From an uncultured Flavobacterium sp. (GTDB lineage: Bacteria > Bacteroidota > Bacteroidia > Flavobacteriales > Flavobacteriaceae), in NCBI RefSeq assembly GCF_963422545.1, contig NZ_OY730230.1, positions 248,001-312,000 of the forward strand: 64,000 nucleotides of DNA. Direction: 5' to 3'. Of the stretch, positions 27,997-36,655 are shown piece by piece. The translations under genes and the position numbers were made by a program. Position 1 is the first letter of the stretch. Each line of letters opens with the position of its first letter. The notes under the pieces were generated by a model, which saw only the letters and a program-made list of their open reading frames with translations, searched no databases and was not told the DNA's origin.

Positions 27997-28031
27997 AAGC
28001 CAGCCTTTTTTACTTAAAAGAAGGCTGGTTT
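27997..28031 (+). terminator. Second hairpin after susD-like gene
   Basis: AAGCCAGCCTT (27997-28007) pairs with AAGGCTGGTTT (28021-28031) over about 11 bp with one G-T pair. A T-rich stretch follows the stem. It probably ends the SusC-SusD transcript. Confidence 0.7.
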
Positions 28032-28062
28032 GTGTTTAAGAAAAGATCAAAATCGTAACCCC

Positions 28063-28177
28063 AATATTGTCATTTCGACCGAAGGGAGAAATCGCACGCG
28101 TAACTCTACAAAGATTGGCGATTATGGAGGCGGAATTTCTAGTGTGATTTCTCCCTTCGGTCGAAATGACAAATATT
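28063..28177. repeat. Long palindromic intergenic element, family A copy 1
   Basis: Arms of about 35 bp (28063-28097 and 28142-28177) pair almost perfectly. The core is GTCATTTCGACCGAAGGGAG with its complement. The loop contains AAAGATTGGCGATT (28110-28123), which recurs in the loop of the palindrome at 60682-60783. This is the interspersed REP/MITE-like repeat type common in Flavobacteria. It overlaps the first possible start codon of the downstream gene, which argues for the later start used here. Confidence 0.7.
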
Positions 28178-28204
28178 ATGATAAAAAACAAAACCCAATT
28201 TTCA

Positions 28205-30028
28205 ATGAAAAAAATAATTGTCCTTTTTTGTCTCCATTTTTTCCTGTTTGCACAAGCACAGGAATACAGTTCTACCAATATTCATTCGCATAATGATTAT
28301 GCCAGTAAACTTCCTTTTTACGAAGCTTATTCTAATGAAGCCGGTGTTATAGAAGCAGATGTTTTTTTAGTAAATAACGATTTAGCCGTTGCCCATACTT
28401 CAAAAGAAATTGTGACTTATAATACGCTTCGAAGTATGTATTTGGATCCTTTATCTAGTAAGTTTAAGACTTTAGGAGGAAAAGCATATCCAAGTAATAA
28501 GCCTTTAATTTTAATGATCGATATAAAATCAGAAGCCGATGCGACATTAAAATTAATTGTTCAACAGCTTAAGATGTATCCGGATTTAATTTCGAACAAA
28601 AATCTAAAAGTGGTAATTTCAGGAAGCAGACCTTCTCCGGCAAACTGGAAAGATTATCCTGAGTTTATTTATTTTGACGGAAGATTGAATGAAAATTATT
28701 CTTCAGAACAATTATCCCGCGTTGAAATGATTAGCGAAGATTTGAAAGAAATCACAGTTTGGAATGGAAAAGGTGTAATGACACAAGTCGATGCTGAGAA
28801 AGTACAAGCTATTATTAAAAAAGTGCACGATCAGAATAAAAAAATCAGATTCTGGGCTACACAGGATAATGTAAATACGTGGATGACTTTGATGAATTTA
28901 AAAGTTGATTATATTGCCACCGATAATGTTCCGGTGTTAACACAATTCATTAACAATATTAAAACAACATTTTATCAAAATACCGAGTTTCATCAAGCGT
29001 ATGTTCCCAGAAATGGATTGACATTTTCTAAAAAGAAACCTAAAAATGTAATACTTCTTATTGGTGACGGAATGGGATTAACTCAGATATATTCTGGTTA
29101 TACGGCTAATAAAGGTCAGTTGAGTTTATTCAATATACCAACTCAGGGATTGGCTATAACCAAATCTTCAGACAGTTATATTACAGATTCGGCTGCCGGT
29201 GCGACGGCAATGGCAACGGGACATAAAACCAATAACCGATTTCTTAGTGTTGATGAAAACGGAAAACCGTTAGAATTAATCACACAGCAATTAGCAAAGA
29301 AAGGGTATAAAACAGGAATTATTTCAGCAGGTGATATTACAGATGCAACTCCGGCCGGTTTTTATGCACATCAGTCTGATAGAAGTTATAACGAACCTAT
29401 TGCAAATGATTTTTTAGCTAATCCGTCAGATATTTTAATTGGAGGAGGGCAAAAATATTTTTATTCCAGAAAAGACGGTAAAGATTTATCTAAAATTTTG
29501 ATTGGAAAAGGATATACTTTTTCGGATAAATTCAGTAGTCTTGATACTATTAAAAATAGCAAATTTATAGTTTTAGAGGATGCTTCGGTAGTTTCTATGA
29601 AAGCGGGTAGAGGAGAGTTTTTGAGCAAATCTTTGGCGAAAGCAACAACTACTTTTTCAAAGTCAAAGAATCCGTTTTTTATCATGGCCGAAGGAGCACA
29701 AATCGATTATGGCGGACATCAAAATAATGTAGAATATGTAGTGCGCGAAATGCTGGATTTTGATAAGGTGGTAGGACAAGCAATGGAGTTTGTAGACAAA
29801 AATCCTGAAACTTTATTAATTGTAACAGCAGATCATGAAACTGGCGGACTTTCTTTAATCGACGGAAGTATTGAAAAAGGTTACGTTCACGGAAGTTTTA
29901 GTACAAACGATCATACTGCAGTTTCTGTTCCGGTTTTTGCTTATGGTCCGGGAGCTCAAAATTTTATGGGAGTTTACCAAAATACGGAGATTTACACTAA
30001 GATTATGGAGGTTCTTTCTGCAAAGTAA
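28205..30028 (+). CDS. Secreted GDPD/PLC-like phosphodiesterase fused to alkaline phosphatase (607 aa)
   Basis: I start at the ATG at 28205 because it opens a proper signal peptide (KKIIVLFCLHFFLFAQAQ); the frame extends 13 codons further up only by running into a palindromic repeat. Residues ~20-260 resemble the glycerophosphodiesterase/PI-PLC barrel: NIHSHNDYASKLPFYEAYSN, GVIEADVFLVNNDLAVAHTS, KPLILMIDIKSEADATLKLI. Residues ~278-607 are an alkaline phosphatase: KNVILLIGDGMGLTQIYSGY, the nucleophile motif TDSAAGATAMATGHKTNN (Ser about 329), AEGAQIDYGGHQNNVEYVVR and VTADHETGGLS. The two halves could release an alcohol from a phosphodiester and then free the phosphate in the periplasm or at the surface. 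It lies 304 bp after the SusD gene. Confidence 0.88.
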   Translation: MKKIIVLFCLHFFLFAQAQEYSSTNIHSHNDYASKLPFYEAYSNEAGVIEADVFLVNNDLAVAHTSKEIVTYNTLRSMYLDPLSSKFKTLGGKAYPSNKPLILMIDIKSEADATLKLIVQQLKMYPDLISNKNLKVVISGSRPSPANWKDYPEFIYFDGRLNENYSSEQLSRVEMISEDLKEITVWNGKGVMTQVDAEKVQAIIKKVHDQNKKIRFWATQDNVNTWMTLMNLKVDYIATDNVPVLTQFINNIKTTFYQNTEFHQAYVPRNGLTFSKKKPKNVILLIGDGMGLTQIYSGYTANKGQLSLFNIPTQGLAITKSSDSYITDSAAGATAMATGHKTNNRFLSVDENGKPLELITQQLAKKGYKTGIISAGDITDATPAGFYAHQSDRSYNEPIANDFLANPSDILIGGGQKYFYSRKDGKDLSKILIGKGYTFSDKFSSLDTIKNSKFIVLEDASVVSMKAGRGEFLSKSLAKATTTFSKSKNPFFIMAEGAQIDYGGHQNNVEYVVREMLDFDKVVGQAMEFVDKNPETLLIVTADHETGGLSLIDGSIEKGYVHGSFSTNDHTAVSVPVFAYGPGAQNFMGVYQNTEIYTKIMEVLSAK

Positions 30029-30105
30029 TTGTCGTATAAACGAAATTTACTCATTTAGTTTTGCCACTCCCGATAGCAATCGAGATAAAAGGATTAGAAT
30101 GATTT

Positions 30106-30158
30106 TTCGCCACGAATTCACGAATTTTTTTTAATCTAATTCGTGAATTCGTGGCGAA
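30106..30158. repeat. Perfect palindrome, family B copy 1
   Basis: Perfect 21-bp arms (30106-30126, 30138-30158; core TTCGCCACGAATTCACGAAT) surround an 11-nt loop. It lies between the convergent phosphatase and membrane-protein genes and could act as a terminator for both. A second copy of the same palindrome lies at 33964-34016, on the other side of the membrane-protein gene. Confidence 0.75.
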
Positions 30159-30254
30159 TATTATGTGTGTTAATTTTTTTTGCCACAGATTAGAACGATT
30201 AAAATGGTTTTTTTACCAATTGTGAATAATAATTAAGCACATTTCCTTTATATA

Positions 30255-33200
30255 TTAAAGAGTTTTATTAGCCTCAAGGAATTTATTGATTAAAGCAATT
30301 ACGGAGACAATACTGCCTCCCATTACCGCAACTCTGTCATAGCTGTCTTTGTTAAGATACATCAATAAAATTAAGGCACTAATGGCAATAATTAAAATTG
30401 GAATTTTCAATTTGCTAAAGGTTCCATTCTTACCTTCATCTTTAAATTTTGTGATAAATGACTGATCTCTTTTACTTTTAGACAAAATGAATATTCTAAA
30501 ACTCAGACTCATCATTTTAAGTCTTCCGGTCAATTGATGACAATCAATTATTCCAATTTCCATAAGGCTCATAAGGATATCTTTATTTTTGTAATTTACA
30601 AAATGATCTTGAGCAAAGTCATAAAGAACATTACGGGTTTCATCGTGTTCTGGCAATGACTCCCAGATTTCATTGTATTCATCAGCAAATTGCTCATTGT
30701 TGTAGTTAAGAATAAAATCCATTCTTAAATAAGGAGATATTTCAGCGCTCTTGTCTTTATCAAAAACTTTATTGATACTAGTTTTTCTCTTTGGCCAGTC
30801 AGAAGTGTCGGGATATTTATTATCCGTTATTTTTTCTTTATTGATTTGAATTAGTGCTTTGACATCATCATCATTTATCATAGCAATAAAAATATGGTCA
30901 TTTGCCAGCTGATTTTTCGTGCAGGGATAATATTTTTCATAAGCTGCCTGCATCAAATCATAAAAAAAGAAGCGATTGCTGTAATAGTTTAGTAAATGGT
31001 AAACCAAAATGGTGAGAAAAAAGAATGCAATAAATAGAGAAAAAACAATAAAAAGGCTATTTAATAGATTCTCATTTTGTACAATAGCTTTTGAGTTCAG
31101 GTAATATTTGTCTATAAAGGGATTTAATGTGAAATTTTTAATTTCGAACATAGCCGGACGATCCAGAAAACCAATATTTGCTTTTTGTACTACATCGTCT
31201 TTGCTATTTGGGAATGTTATTAGCGGTTTCTCTTCAGTTTCTTCATTACAATTACAGCTGTAAGTATTTATAATTTCTTTTTTAATAGAATCTTCGTTTT
31301 GTTCTTTTGTTTGATTTGAAGAGCAGTAGAAACTTGCAAAATCATTTAGTTCATTAACGTAAAGCGCACTAATTAAAACGAACGGAAACACAGCAAAGTG
31401 ATATATTAATCTTGCTGTAAGGAATCTGGTATAAACTTTTCTATTAACACCTTTGTTTTGATTTTTAAACGTTTCTAGATTTTTTTTCTCTCTTTCTCTC
31501 CAGCCTCTATAATAAAAGATTAGCCCAGCATGTGTGCCAAAAAGTACAACGATTGCAAAGCATAAACTGTCAAAAAAGAACAGAATCAAGAATAAACAAA
31601 TTATTAAAGAAAGCAAAATTAAGACTAGTGTAATAAGGTCTTTTTGGGGGTTTGAAGTACGAATATTTAGTGTGATTAAGTTAATTAATACCAAGTTAAC
31701 ACCAACGATTGTACAGAAAATGAATGCTATTGAAGGAGAAGATAGTAAAGACACTATAATTGTCATTAGTATTGCAATAGAATTAACAACTAATAACTGT
31801 TTGTATTGATAAGTTCGGGTATTATCCGGAAAAAGATGGTAAAAGTGATGGTTCGAAAACAAGCTAAGACGATCAGCATAAAAAAGAGCCGAATAAATAT
31901 AAGTGATTACTAGTATAAAAAAGCCATAGAAAAGTGAAATTAAAAATCCGTTACTAAAAGTAAATAATGATAAGCGATTGAGATGTGACAAATCACGGAT
32001 TCCGAGAATATATACCGGAGAATCAATTTCGATGTCTAATTTTTTTGCATATACCTGATAAGGTGTGCCTTGATATTCCATATCAAATGATTTCTGGTCT
32101 ATACCGGATAATAAACTTATAAGTTCAAGGTTTCTTTTTGATCCGTAACGCAAATTTTGATATAAATTCTTTTCCCTATCATTTTGCATTAATACCTCTC
32201 CATTTCTGTCTATAAGCATATAGCCAGTTCCCGGAGGCAATGTTAGGTTTTCTGAGAAATATTCTCTGAAAGCAATACCTTTAATACCTTTTTCCTCTGA
32301 TTCTGGATTTTTCTCAGCATATATCCATTGGTATTTTTTATCTTCTCTGGAGAAAACTGCCGTAAGTAAATTATCTGTTTTTTGATTGTCCGGATTTCTC
32401 TGCTGAAGCATTTGAAAATACATTCTATCGGCATATTTTCTGCGAATTTCAGTAATAGAAGCACTGAAATTGGTCGTTATTAATCCATTACCGTCCATAC
32501 GGAAATAGTTGTCTAAATAATCAAATTTTAGGGAGTCTTTTAGTCCTTTTTTTAAATTAGAAATGTCAATGTCAAGAAAGGATTTATCTTCTCTATCTGG
32601 TAAAGTATTTTTTTTGATATAAGATTCTCCATTTAAAGAAGTAATTTCTGAACCATTTTTTAGATGTATTTGAAGAAATTTATTTTTTGAATTTTTCGAT
32701 TCTGCGACAAATGCACTATCTTTTTCCCAATGTTGATATGCTGTAATTTGTTTGTTAAAGGAGGAATCGATCTTATCTACCAATCCTTTTAAATCACTTG
32801 CACTTCTGGTTTTTACAGCATTATCCCAGTAAGATACTATCCCAAATACAACTAAAACGGCAATCAAAATTCCAGTTGAAAACGCAACACTAACCAAATC
32901 TGTTTGACTAAGTCTTTCTTTATAACTGCTTACAATTGGTTTTATAAAGTTTATACCTAATATTAAAATAATGACTAATAGTAAACTGAAAATTAATAAG
33001 TTATTATCAATTTGTCGGATACTGGTTTGAAAAACAGAACTATCAATTCCTGCAGCTAAGAATATTGAGTAATTGGTATTTGGAATTTTTATTTGATCTG
33101 CATAATAACGTTTTGTAGATCCTTTGAAAGTAAAAGGACCATTTTTTCTATTATTTTTAATTAAACTGTCCTGGTCAACAAGGCTGACATTTTGGGATGG

Positions 33201-33695
33201 AAAAGATTTATGAGCCAGACATACTCCATTTTCTATTGGACAAATGTAAAATGAAGTGAATTGTGTGGTAGAATTAATTTTGCTCAGAAATTTAGCAAGA
33301 TCAATATTAATAGTATCATGAATGCTTTTTTTAGATGGTGGTGAAAATTTAATTATTCGTGCTAATGTTATTTTTCCATCGAGAACTTTACTACATGTGT
33401 CTTTGTTAATTGTAATGGTATCTATGAAATTATCTTTGGAACCTTTAAAAGTTGAAAGATTTTTGTCTACAATCTTTTCTTCGCTAATATATTGTACCTG
33501 ATCATCGATGTATTTCTTTAATTGCTGTTCGATGCCTTGTAAGATCACTATATTTTTTGTATTTTCTTTTGTCTCATTATTAGGAAGAATATAGAAGAGA
33601 TAACCACACGTTAACAAAGCAATAATTAATGCTGTTATTATAGAATAACTATGTTTGCTTTTGAATGATTCACTTGTATTAGAAGATTGTTCCAT
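30255..33695 (-). CDS. Large multi-span membrane protein with two extracytoplasmic sensor-like regions (1146 aa)
   Basis: No family recognised with certainty. Visible order: membrane span ~18-38 (SIITALIIALLTCGYLFYIL); extracytoplasmic region to ~230; spans ~232-252 (LLIFSLLLVIILILGINFI) and ~270-290 (VAFSTGILIAVLVVFGIVSY); a second extracytoplasmic region to ~575 with Cache/CHASE-like features (GTGYMLIDRNGEVLMQNDRE); a cluster of hydrophobic spans between ~577 and ~930; a soluble region to ~1090; and two final spans (LKIPILIIAISALILLMYL). No kinase, cyclase, HAMP or receiver domain is present. It is divergent from the response regulator/FIST/kinase operon, so a sensory or input role is inferred. 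The same palindrome flanks it on both sides. Confidence 0.6.
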   Translation of the reverse strand: MEQSSNTSESFKSKHSYSIITALIIALLTCGYLFYILPNNETKENTKNIVILQGIEQQLKKYIDDQVQYISEEKIVDKNLSTFKGSKDNFIDTITINKDTCSKVLDGKITLARIIKFSPPSKKSIHDTINIDLAKFLSKINSTTQFTSFYICPIENGVCLAHKSFPSQNVSLVDQDSLIKNNRKNGPFTFKGSTKRYYADQIKIPNTNYSIFLAAGIDSSVFQTSIRQIDNNLLIFSLLLVIILILGINFIKPIVSSYKERLSQTDLVSVAFSTGILIAVLVVFGIVSYWDNAVKTRSASDLKGLVDKIDSSFNKQITAYQHWEKDSAFVAESKNSKNKFLQIHLKNGSEITSLNGESYIKKNTLPDREDKSFLDIDISNLKKGLKDSLKFDYLDNYFRMDGNGLITTNFSASITEIRRKYADRMYFQMLQQRNPDNQKTDNLLTAVFSREDKKYQWIYAEKNPESEEKGIKGIAFREYFSENLTLPPGTGYMLIDRNGEVLMQNDREKNLYQNLRYGSKRNLELISLLSGIDQKSFDMEYQGTPYQVYAKKLDIEIDSPVYILGIRDLSHLNRLSLFTFSNGFLISLFYGFFILVITYIYSALFYADRLSLFSNHHFYHLFPDNTRTYQYKQLLVVNSIAILMTIIVSLLSSPSIAFIFCTIVGVNLVLINLITLNIRTSNPQKDLITLVLILLSLIICLFLILFFFDSLCFAIVVLFGTHAGLIFYYRGWREREKKNLETFKNQNKGVNRKVYTRFLTARLIYHFAVFPFVLISALYVNELNDFASFYCSSNQTKEQNEDSIKKEIINTYSCNCNEETEEKPLITFPNSKDDVVQKANIGFLDRPAMFEIKNFTLNPFIDKYYLNSKAIVQNENLLNSLFIVFSLFIAFFFLTILVYHLLNYYSNRFFFYDLMQAAYEKYYPCTKNQLANDHIFIAMINDDDVKALIQINKEKITDNKYPDTSDWPKRKTSINKVFDKDKSAEISPYLRMDFILNYNNEQFADEYNEIWESLPEHDETRNVLYDFAQDHFVNYKNKDILMSLMEIGIIDCHQLTGRLKMMSLSFRIFILSKSKRDQSFITKFKDEGKNGTFSKLKIPILIIAISALILLMYLNKDSYDRVAVMGGSIVSVIALINKFLEANKTL

Positions 33696-34153
33696 TTTGT
33701 TTGCAGAATTAGGTAAAGCATTAAACTCTTCTTGGATCTCCGTTTAAATAAGTATTACTGAATTTAAAATACTCAGTTGAGGTTCTATTCCTTTTTGTAG
33801 ATATTGGTAAATAATCAGGTTTAATTTACTGAATTGTAATTTATTAAGTAAATTTCTACCAAAGTTATCAATATATAAGAAGTAAAAAAAGGGTGTTTAT
33901 ACCCATTTTAAATTTGATTGATAATAAAAAAAGTATAAATAAAAAAAACTAAATCTAAATGATTTCGCCACGAATTCACGAATTAATTTAAATATCATTC
34001 GTGAATTCGTGGCGAATATAAAACCTAGAAACTTAGTTCTTGAGTCCAGTAGGCTGTGAATAATCTCGTTAAAATACAATAATTATCGTTTAAATGTAGA
34101 TATGTAGGATTTTTTCTTTAAATTGGTATGGATTAAAACTTAAAAGATTAGAG
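33696..34153. other. Divergent gap with a palindrome
   Basis: This 458-bp AT-rich gap holds the starts of two opposite transcripts. I found no good TAnnTTTG box and no sigma-54 site of the TGGCAC-N5-TTGC kind. The only ordered structure is the palindrome at 33964-34016. No coding potential is apparent. Confidence 0.5.
33964..34016. repeat. Perfect palindrome, family B copy 2
   Basis: Perfect 20-bp arms (33964-33983 and 33997-34016, TTCGCCACGAATTCACGAAT) with a 13-nt loop. Arm sequence is the same as at 30106-30158 while the loop differs, so the arms are the conserved part. Confidence 0.75.
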
Positions 34154-35536
34154 ATGAAACCATTTAAAATTTTTCTAGTTGAAGACGACCCTTTTTTTGG
34201 AGAGACTTTAAAATATCACCTTAAATTAAATCCTGATTTTGAAGTATTCTTATTTCAAACCGGGAAGGAGTGTTTGGATAACTTGTTTCAGAACCCCAAT
34301 ATTATTTGTTTGGATTTTGGATTACCTGATATAAATGGTGATTTACTACTTAAAAAAATTCAACTGATTAATAATAAAATTCCAATTATTGTTATAAGCG
34401 GTCAGGAAGATATTGAAGTGGCTGTCGATTTTTTGAAATCAGGAGCCAAAGATTACATCGTAAAAAATACTTATACAAAAGAGTTGCTTTGGAATTCGAT
34501 TATTAAAATCAGGGAGAATTTAAGTCTCATCGATGAGGTTGAGGAATTAAAAGAAAAATTAGAGCAAAAATTTAGCTTCGAGAAGACCATATTAGGGCAA
34601 AGTGAGGCAATAAAAGCTGTTCTAAATAAAATAAATAAATCATTAAGTACAAACATAAATGTTTCTATTACCGGAGAGACAGGCACCGGGAAAGAAATGG
34701 TGGCTAAGGCTATACATTATAACTCTGATAGAAAATACAAACCATTTGTAGCATTAAATATGGCGGCGATTCCAAAGGAATTGATCGAGAGCGAATTTTT
34801 TGGCCATGAAAAAGGAGCTTTCACTGGAGCTGATCAAAGATTGATCGGTAAATTTGAACAGGCTGATGGAGGAACAATTTTTCTTGATGAAATTGCTGAA
34901 CTGGATTTAAATCTTCAGAGTAAATTACTTCGGGCATTGCAAGAACGAGAAGTTACAAGACTTGGAGGAAAAGGAGTTATTAAGTTTAATATCCGACTCA
35001 TAATTGCCACTCATAAAGATTTAAAAGAAGAGGTAAAAAAAGGAACGTTTAGAGAAGATCTTTATTATAGGATTGTCGGACTTCCTATAGAATTGCCACC
35101 TTTAAGAGAAAGAGGTCACGATGTTTTACTTTTATCAAAGCATTTTATTGATCTTTTTACAAAAGAGAATAAATTGAAAACAATAAGTATTTCAAAAGAG
35201 GCTAAAGATAAATTACTCAAGCATAAATTTCCCGGAAATATAAGAGAGCTTAAATCGATCATTGATCTGGCTTGTGTAATGTGCGAAAACAATGAAATTT
35301 CTGTCGAGGATTTAACTTTTGACAGTATAATTGAAAATGATTTTTTCTTGTCTGAAGATAAAACGTTGAAAGAGTTTACATCTGAAATTATATTGCATTA
35401 CTTAAAAAAGAATAATGATGATGTTATAAAAACAGCTAAACAATTAGACATCGGAAAATCTACGATTTACAACTTAATTCAATCAAGTCAAACTAAAAAA
35501 AAAGATTTAAATGAAAATAGCTACAATTTTATTTGA
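34154..35536 (+). CDS. NtrC-family sigma-54-dependent response regulator (460 aa)
   Basis: Receiver domain 1-~120 (acidic pocket LVEDDPFF, phosphoacceptor Asp54 in ICLDFGLPDING, Ser in VISGQED, Lys in DYIVKN). A short linker follows, then the AAA+ domain ~140-380 with Walker A (TGETGTGKE), the sigma-54 contact motif GAFTGA (GHEKGAFTGADQRLIGK), Walker B (GGTIFLDEIAEL) and arginine finger region (FREDLYYRI, PPLRERGHD). The C-terminal helix-turn-helix (VIKTAKQLDIGKSTIYNLIQ) is complete. It should activate sigma-54 promoters after phosphorylation, probably by the hybrid kinase two genes downstream. Its 3' end overlaps the FIST gene by 26 bp, so the two are coupled. Confidence 0.93.
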   Translation: MKPFKIFLVEDDPFFGETLKYHLKLNPDFEVFLFQTGKECLDNLFQNPNIICLDFGLPDINGDLLLKKIQLINNKIPIIVISGQEDIEVAVDFLKSGAKDYIVKNTYTKELLWNSIIKIRENLSLIDEVEELKEKLEQKFSFEKTILGQSEAIKAVLNKINKSLSTNINVSITGETGTGKEMVAKAIHYNSDRKYKPFVALNMAAIPKELIESEFFGHEKGAFTGADQRLIGKFEQADGGTIFLDEIAELDLNLQSKLLRALQEREVTRLGGKGVIKFNIRLIIATHKDLKEEVKKGTFREDLYYRIVGLPIELPPLRERGHDVLLLSKHFIDLFTKENKLKTISISKEAKDKLLKHKFPGNIRELKSIIDLACVMCENNEISVEDLTFDSIIENDFFLSEDKTLKEFTSEIILHYLKKNNDDVIKTAKQLDIGKSTIYNLIQSSQTKKKDLNENSYNFI

Positions 35537-36653
35537 AAATAATTCTTTTGTACGAGAATTAAATAATGATAATTTAGATTTCGCTGATTTAGACTTAGTT
35601 TTAGGTTTTGGTTCAAGAGAGCTTTTATCAGACGAGAAGGTTTTTGATCAATTAAAAAATAAATTTCCGGCTTCACAATTGATTCTTTGTTCTTCAGCTG
35701 GCGAAATTTATGAAAATGAAGTTTTAGACAATACCATATCCCTTACTGCAATTAAATTTTCTTCAACTCTAATTAAAACTTACGAGGTTGATATAACTGC
35801 TTTTGAAAATAGTTTTCAGGCGGGATCTTCTCTAATTGGTAAATTTGATCAGGAAAATTTAAAATTAGTTCTAATACTATCAGATGGAGGAAAAGTAAAT
35901 GGAAGTGAGTTAGTAAATGGAATGAATGCCGTAAAAAAAGAAGAGGTGTTAATTGTAGGAGGGCTTGCAGGTGATGGATCAAAGTTTGAAAAAACTATTG
36001 TAGGATTGAATAAAAGTCCAGAACAGGGCAAAATTATAGCTATTGGTTTTTATGGTGAAGAATTACTTGTATCTCATGGATCTTTAGGAGGATGGGAAAG
36101 TTTTGGATTAGAACGAATTGTAACCAAATCTGAAAGCAATGTTTTATATGAAATTGACGGAAGGAGTGTATTAGATCTGTATAAAATCTATTTAGGAAAA
36201 TATGCAGAAGAATTACCGGGTTCTGCATTACTTTTCCCGCTGTCAATTAAGGTTGATGGAGTTGATGAACCAATTGTCAGAACCATTTTGTCGATAGATG
36301 AAGCCAATCAGACAATGACATTTGCAGGTGATGTGCCAAAAGGCAGTAAAGTACGTTTTATGAAAGCTAATTTTGACAGATTAATAGATGCGGCAAGTGA
36401 GGCAGCATCCTCTTGTTTAGAGGTAAATAGTTTTAGTCCAAAATTAGCTCTTTTGATTAGTTGTGTGGGACGAAAATTAATTCTGGGAAGCAGAATAGAC
36501 GAGGAAGTTGAAGCTGTTTCTGATATTTTTGGGGATAAAACAATTCTTTCCGGTTTTTATTCTTACGGAGAGATTTCGCCATTGAAACCATTTGGTGAGT
36601 GTATACTTCACAACCAAACAATGACAATTACCTGTATTAATGAAATAGAGTAG
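35511..36653 (+). CDS. FIST-domain sensory protein (380 aa)
   Basis: FIST N domain in the first ~200 residues (ASQLILCSSAGEIYENEVLD, EEVLIVGGLAGDGSKFEKTI, KIIAIGFYGEELLVSHGSLG) and FIST C domain after (LDLYKIYLGKYAEELPGSAL, PKLALLISCVGRKLILGSRI, LSGFYSYGEISPLKPFGECI). FIST domains are thought to bind small ligands such as amino acids and to pass the signal to partner kinases. The protein has no membrane span, so it senses in the cytoplasm. It overlaps the response-regulator gene by 26 bp and lies 2 bp before the hybrid-kinase gene, which makes the kinase its likely output. Confidence 0.9.
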   Translation: MKIATILFENNSFVRELNNDNLDFADLDLVLGFGSRELLSDEKVFDQLKNKFPASQLILCSSAGEIYENEVLDNTISLTAIKFSSTLIKTYEVDITAFENSFQAGSSLIGKFDQENLKLVLILSDGGKVNGSELVNGMNAVKKEEVLIVGGLAGDGSKFEKTIVGLNKSPEQGKIIAIGFYGEELLVSHGSLGGWESFGLERIVTKSESNVLYEIDGRSVLDLYKIYLGKYAEELPGSALLFPLSIKVDGVDEPIVRTILSIDEANQTMTFAGDVPKGSKVRFMKANFDRLIDAASEAASSCLEVNSFSPKLALLISCVGRKLILGSRIDEEVEAVSDIFGDKTILSGFYSYGEISPLKPFGECILHNQTMTITCINEIE

Positions 36654-36655
36654 TT

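Noticed and set aside
28166..28204. Upstream start for the phosphodiesterase-phosphatase gene
   Set aside because: The extra 13 codons begin inside a palindromic repeat and would bury the signal peptide; the ATG at 28205 is preferred.
33696..34153. A sigma-54 promoter in front of the NtrC-type regulator
   Set aside because: No TGGCAC-N5-TTGC-like sequence was found in the gap on either strand.
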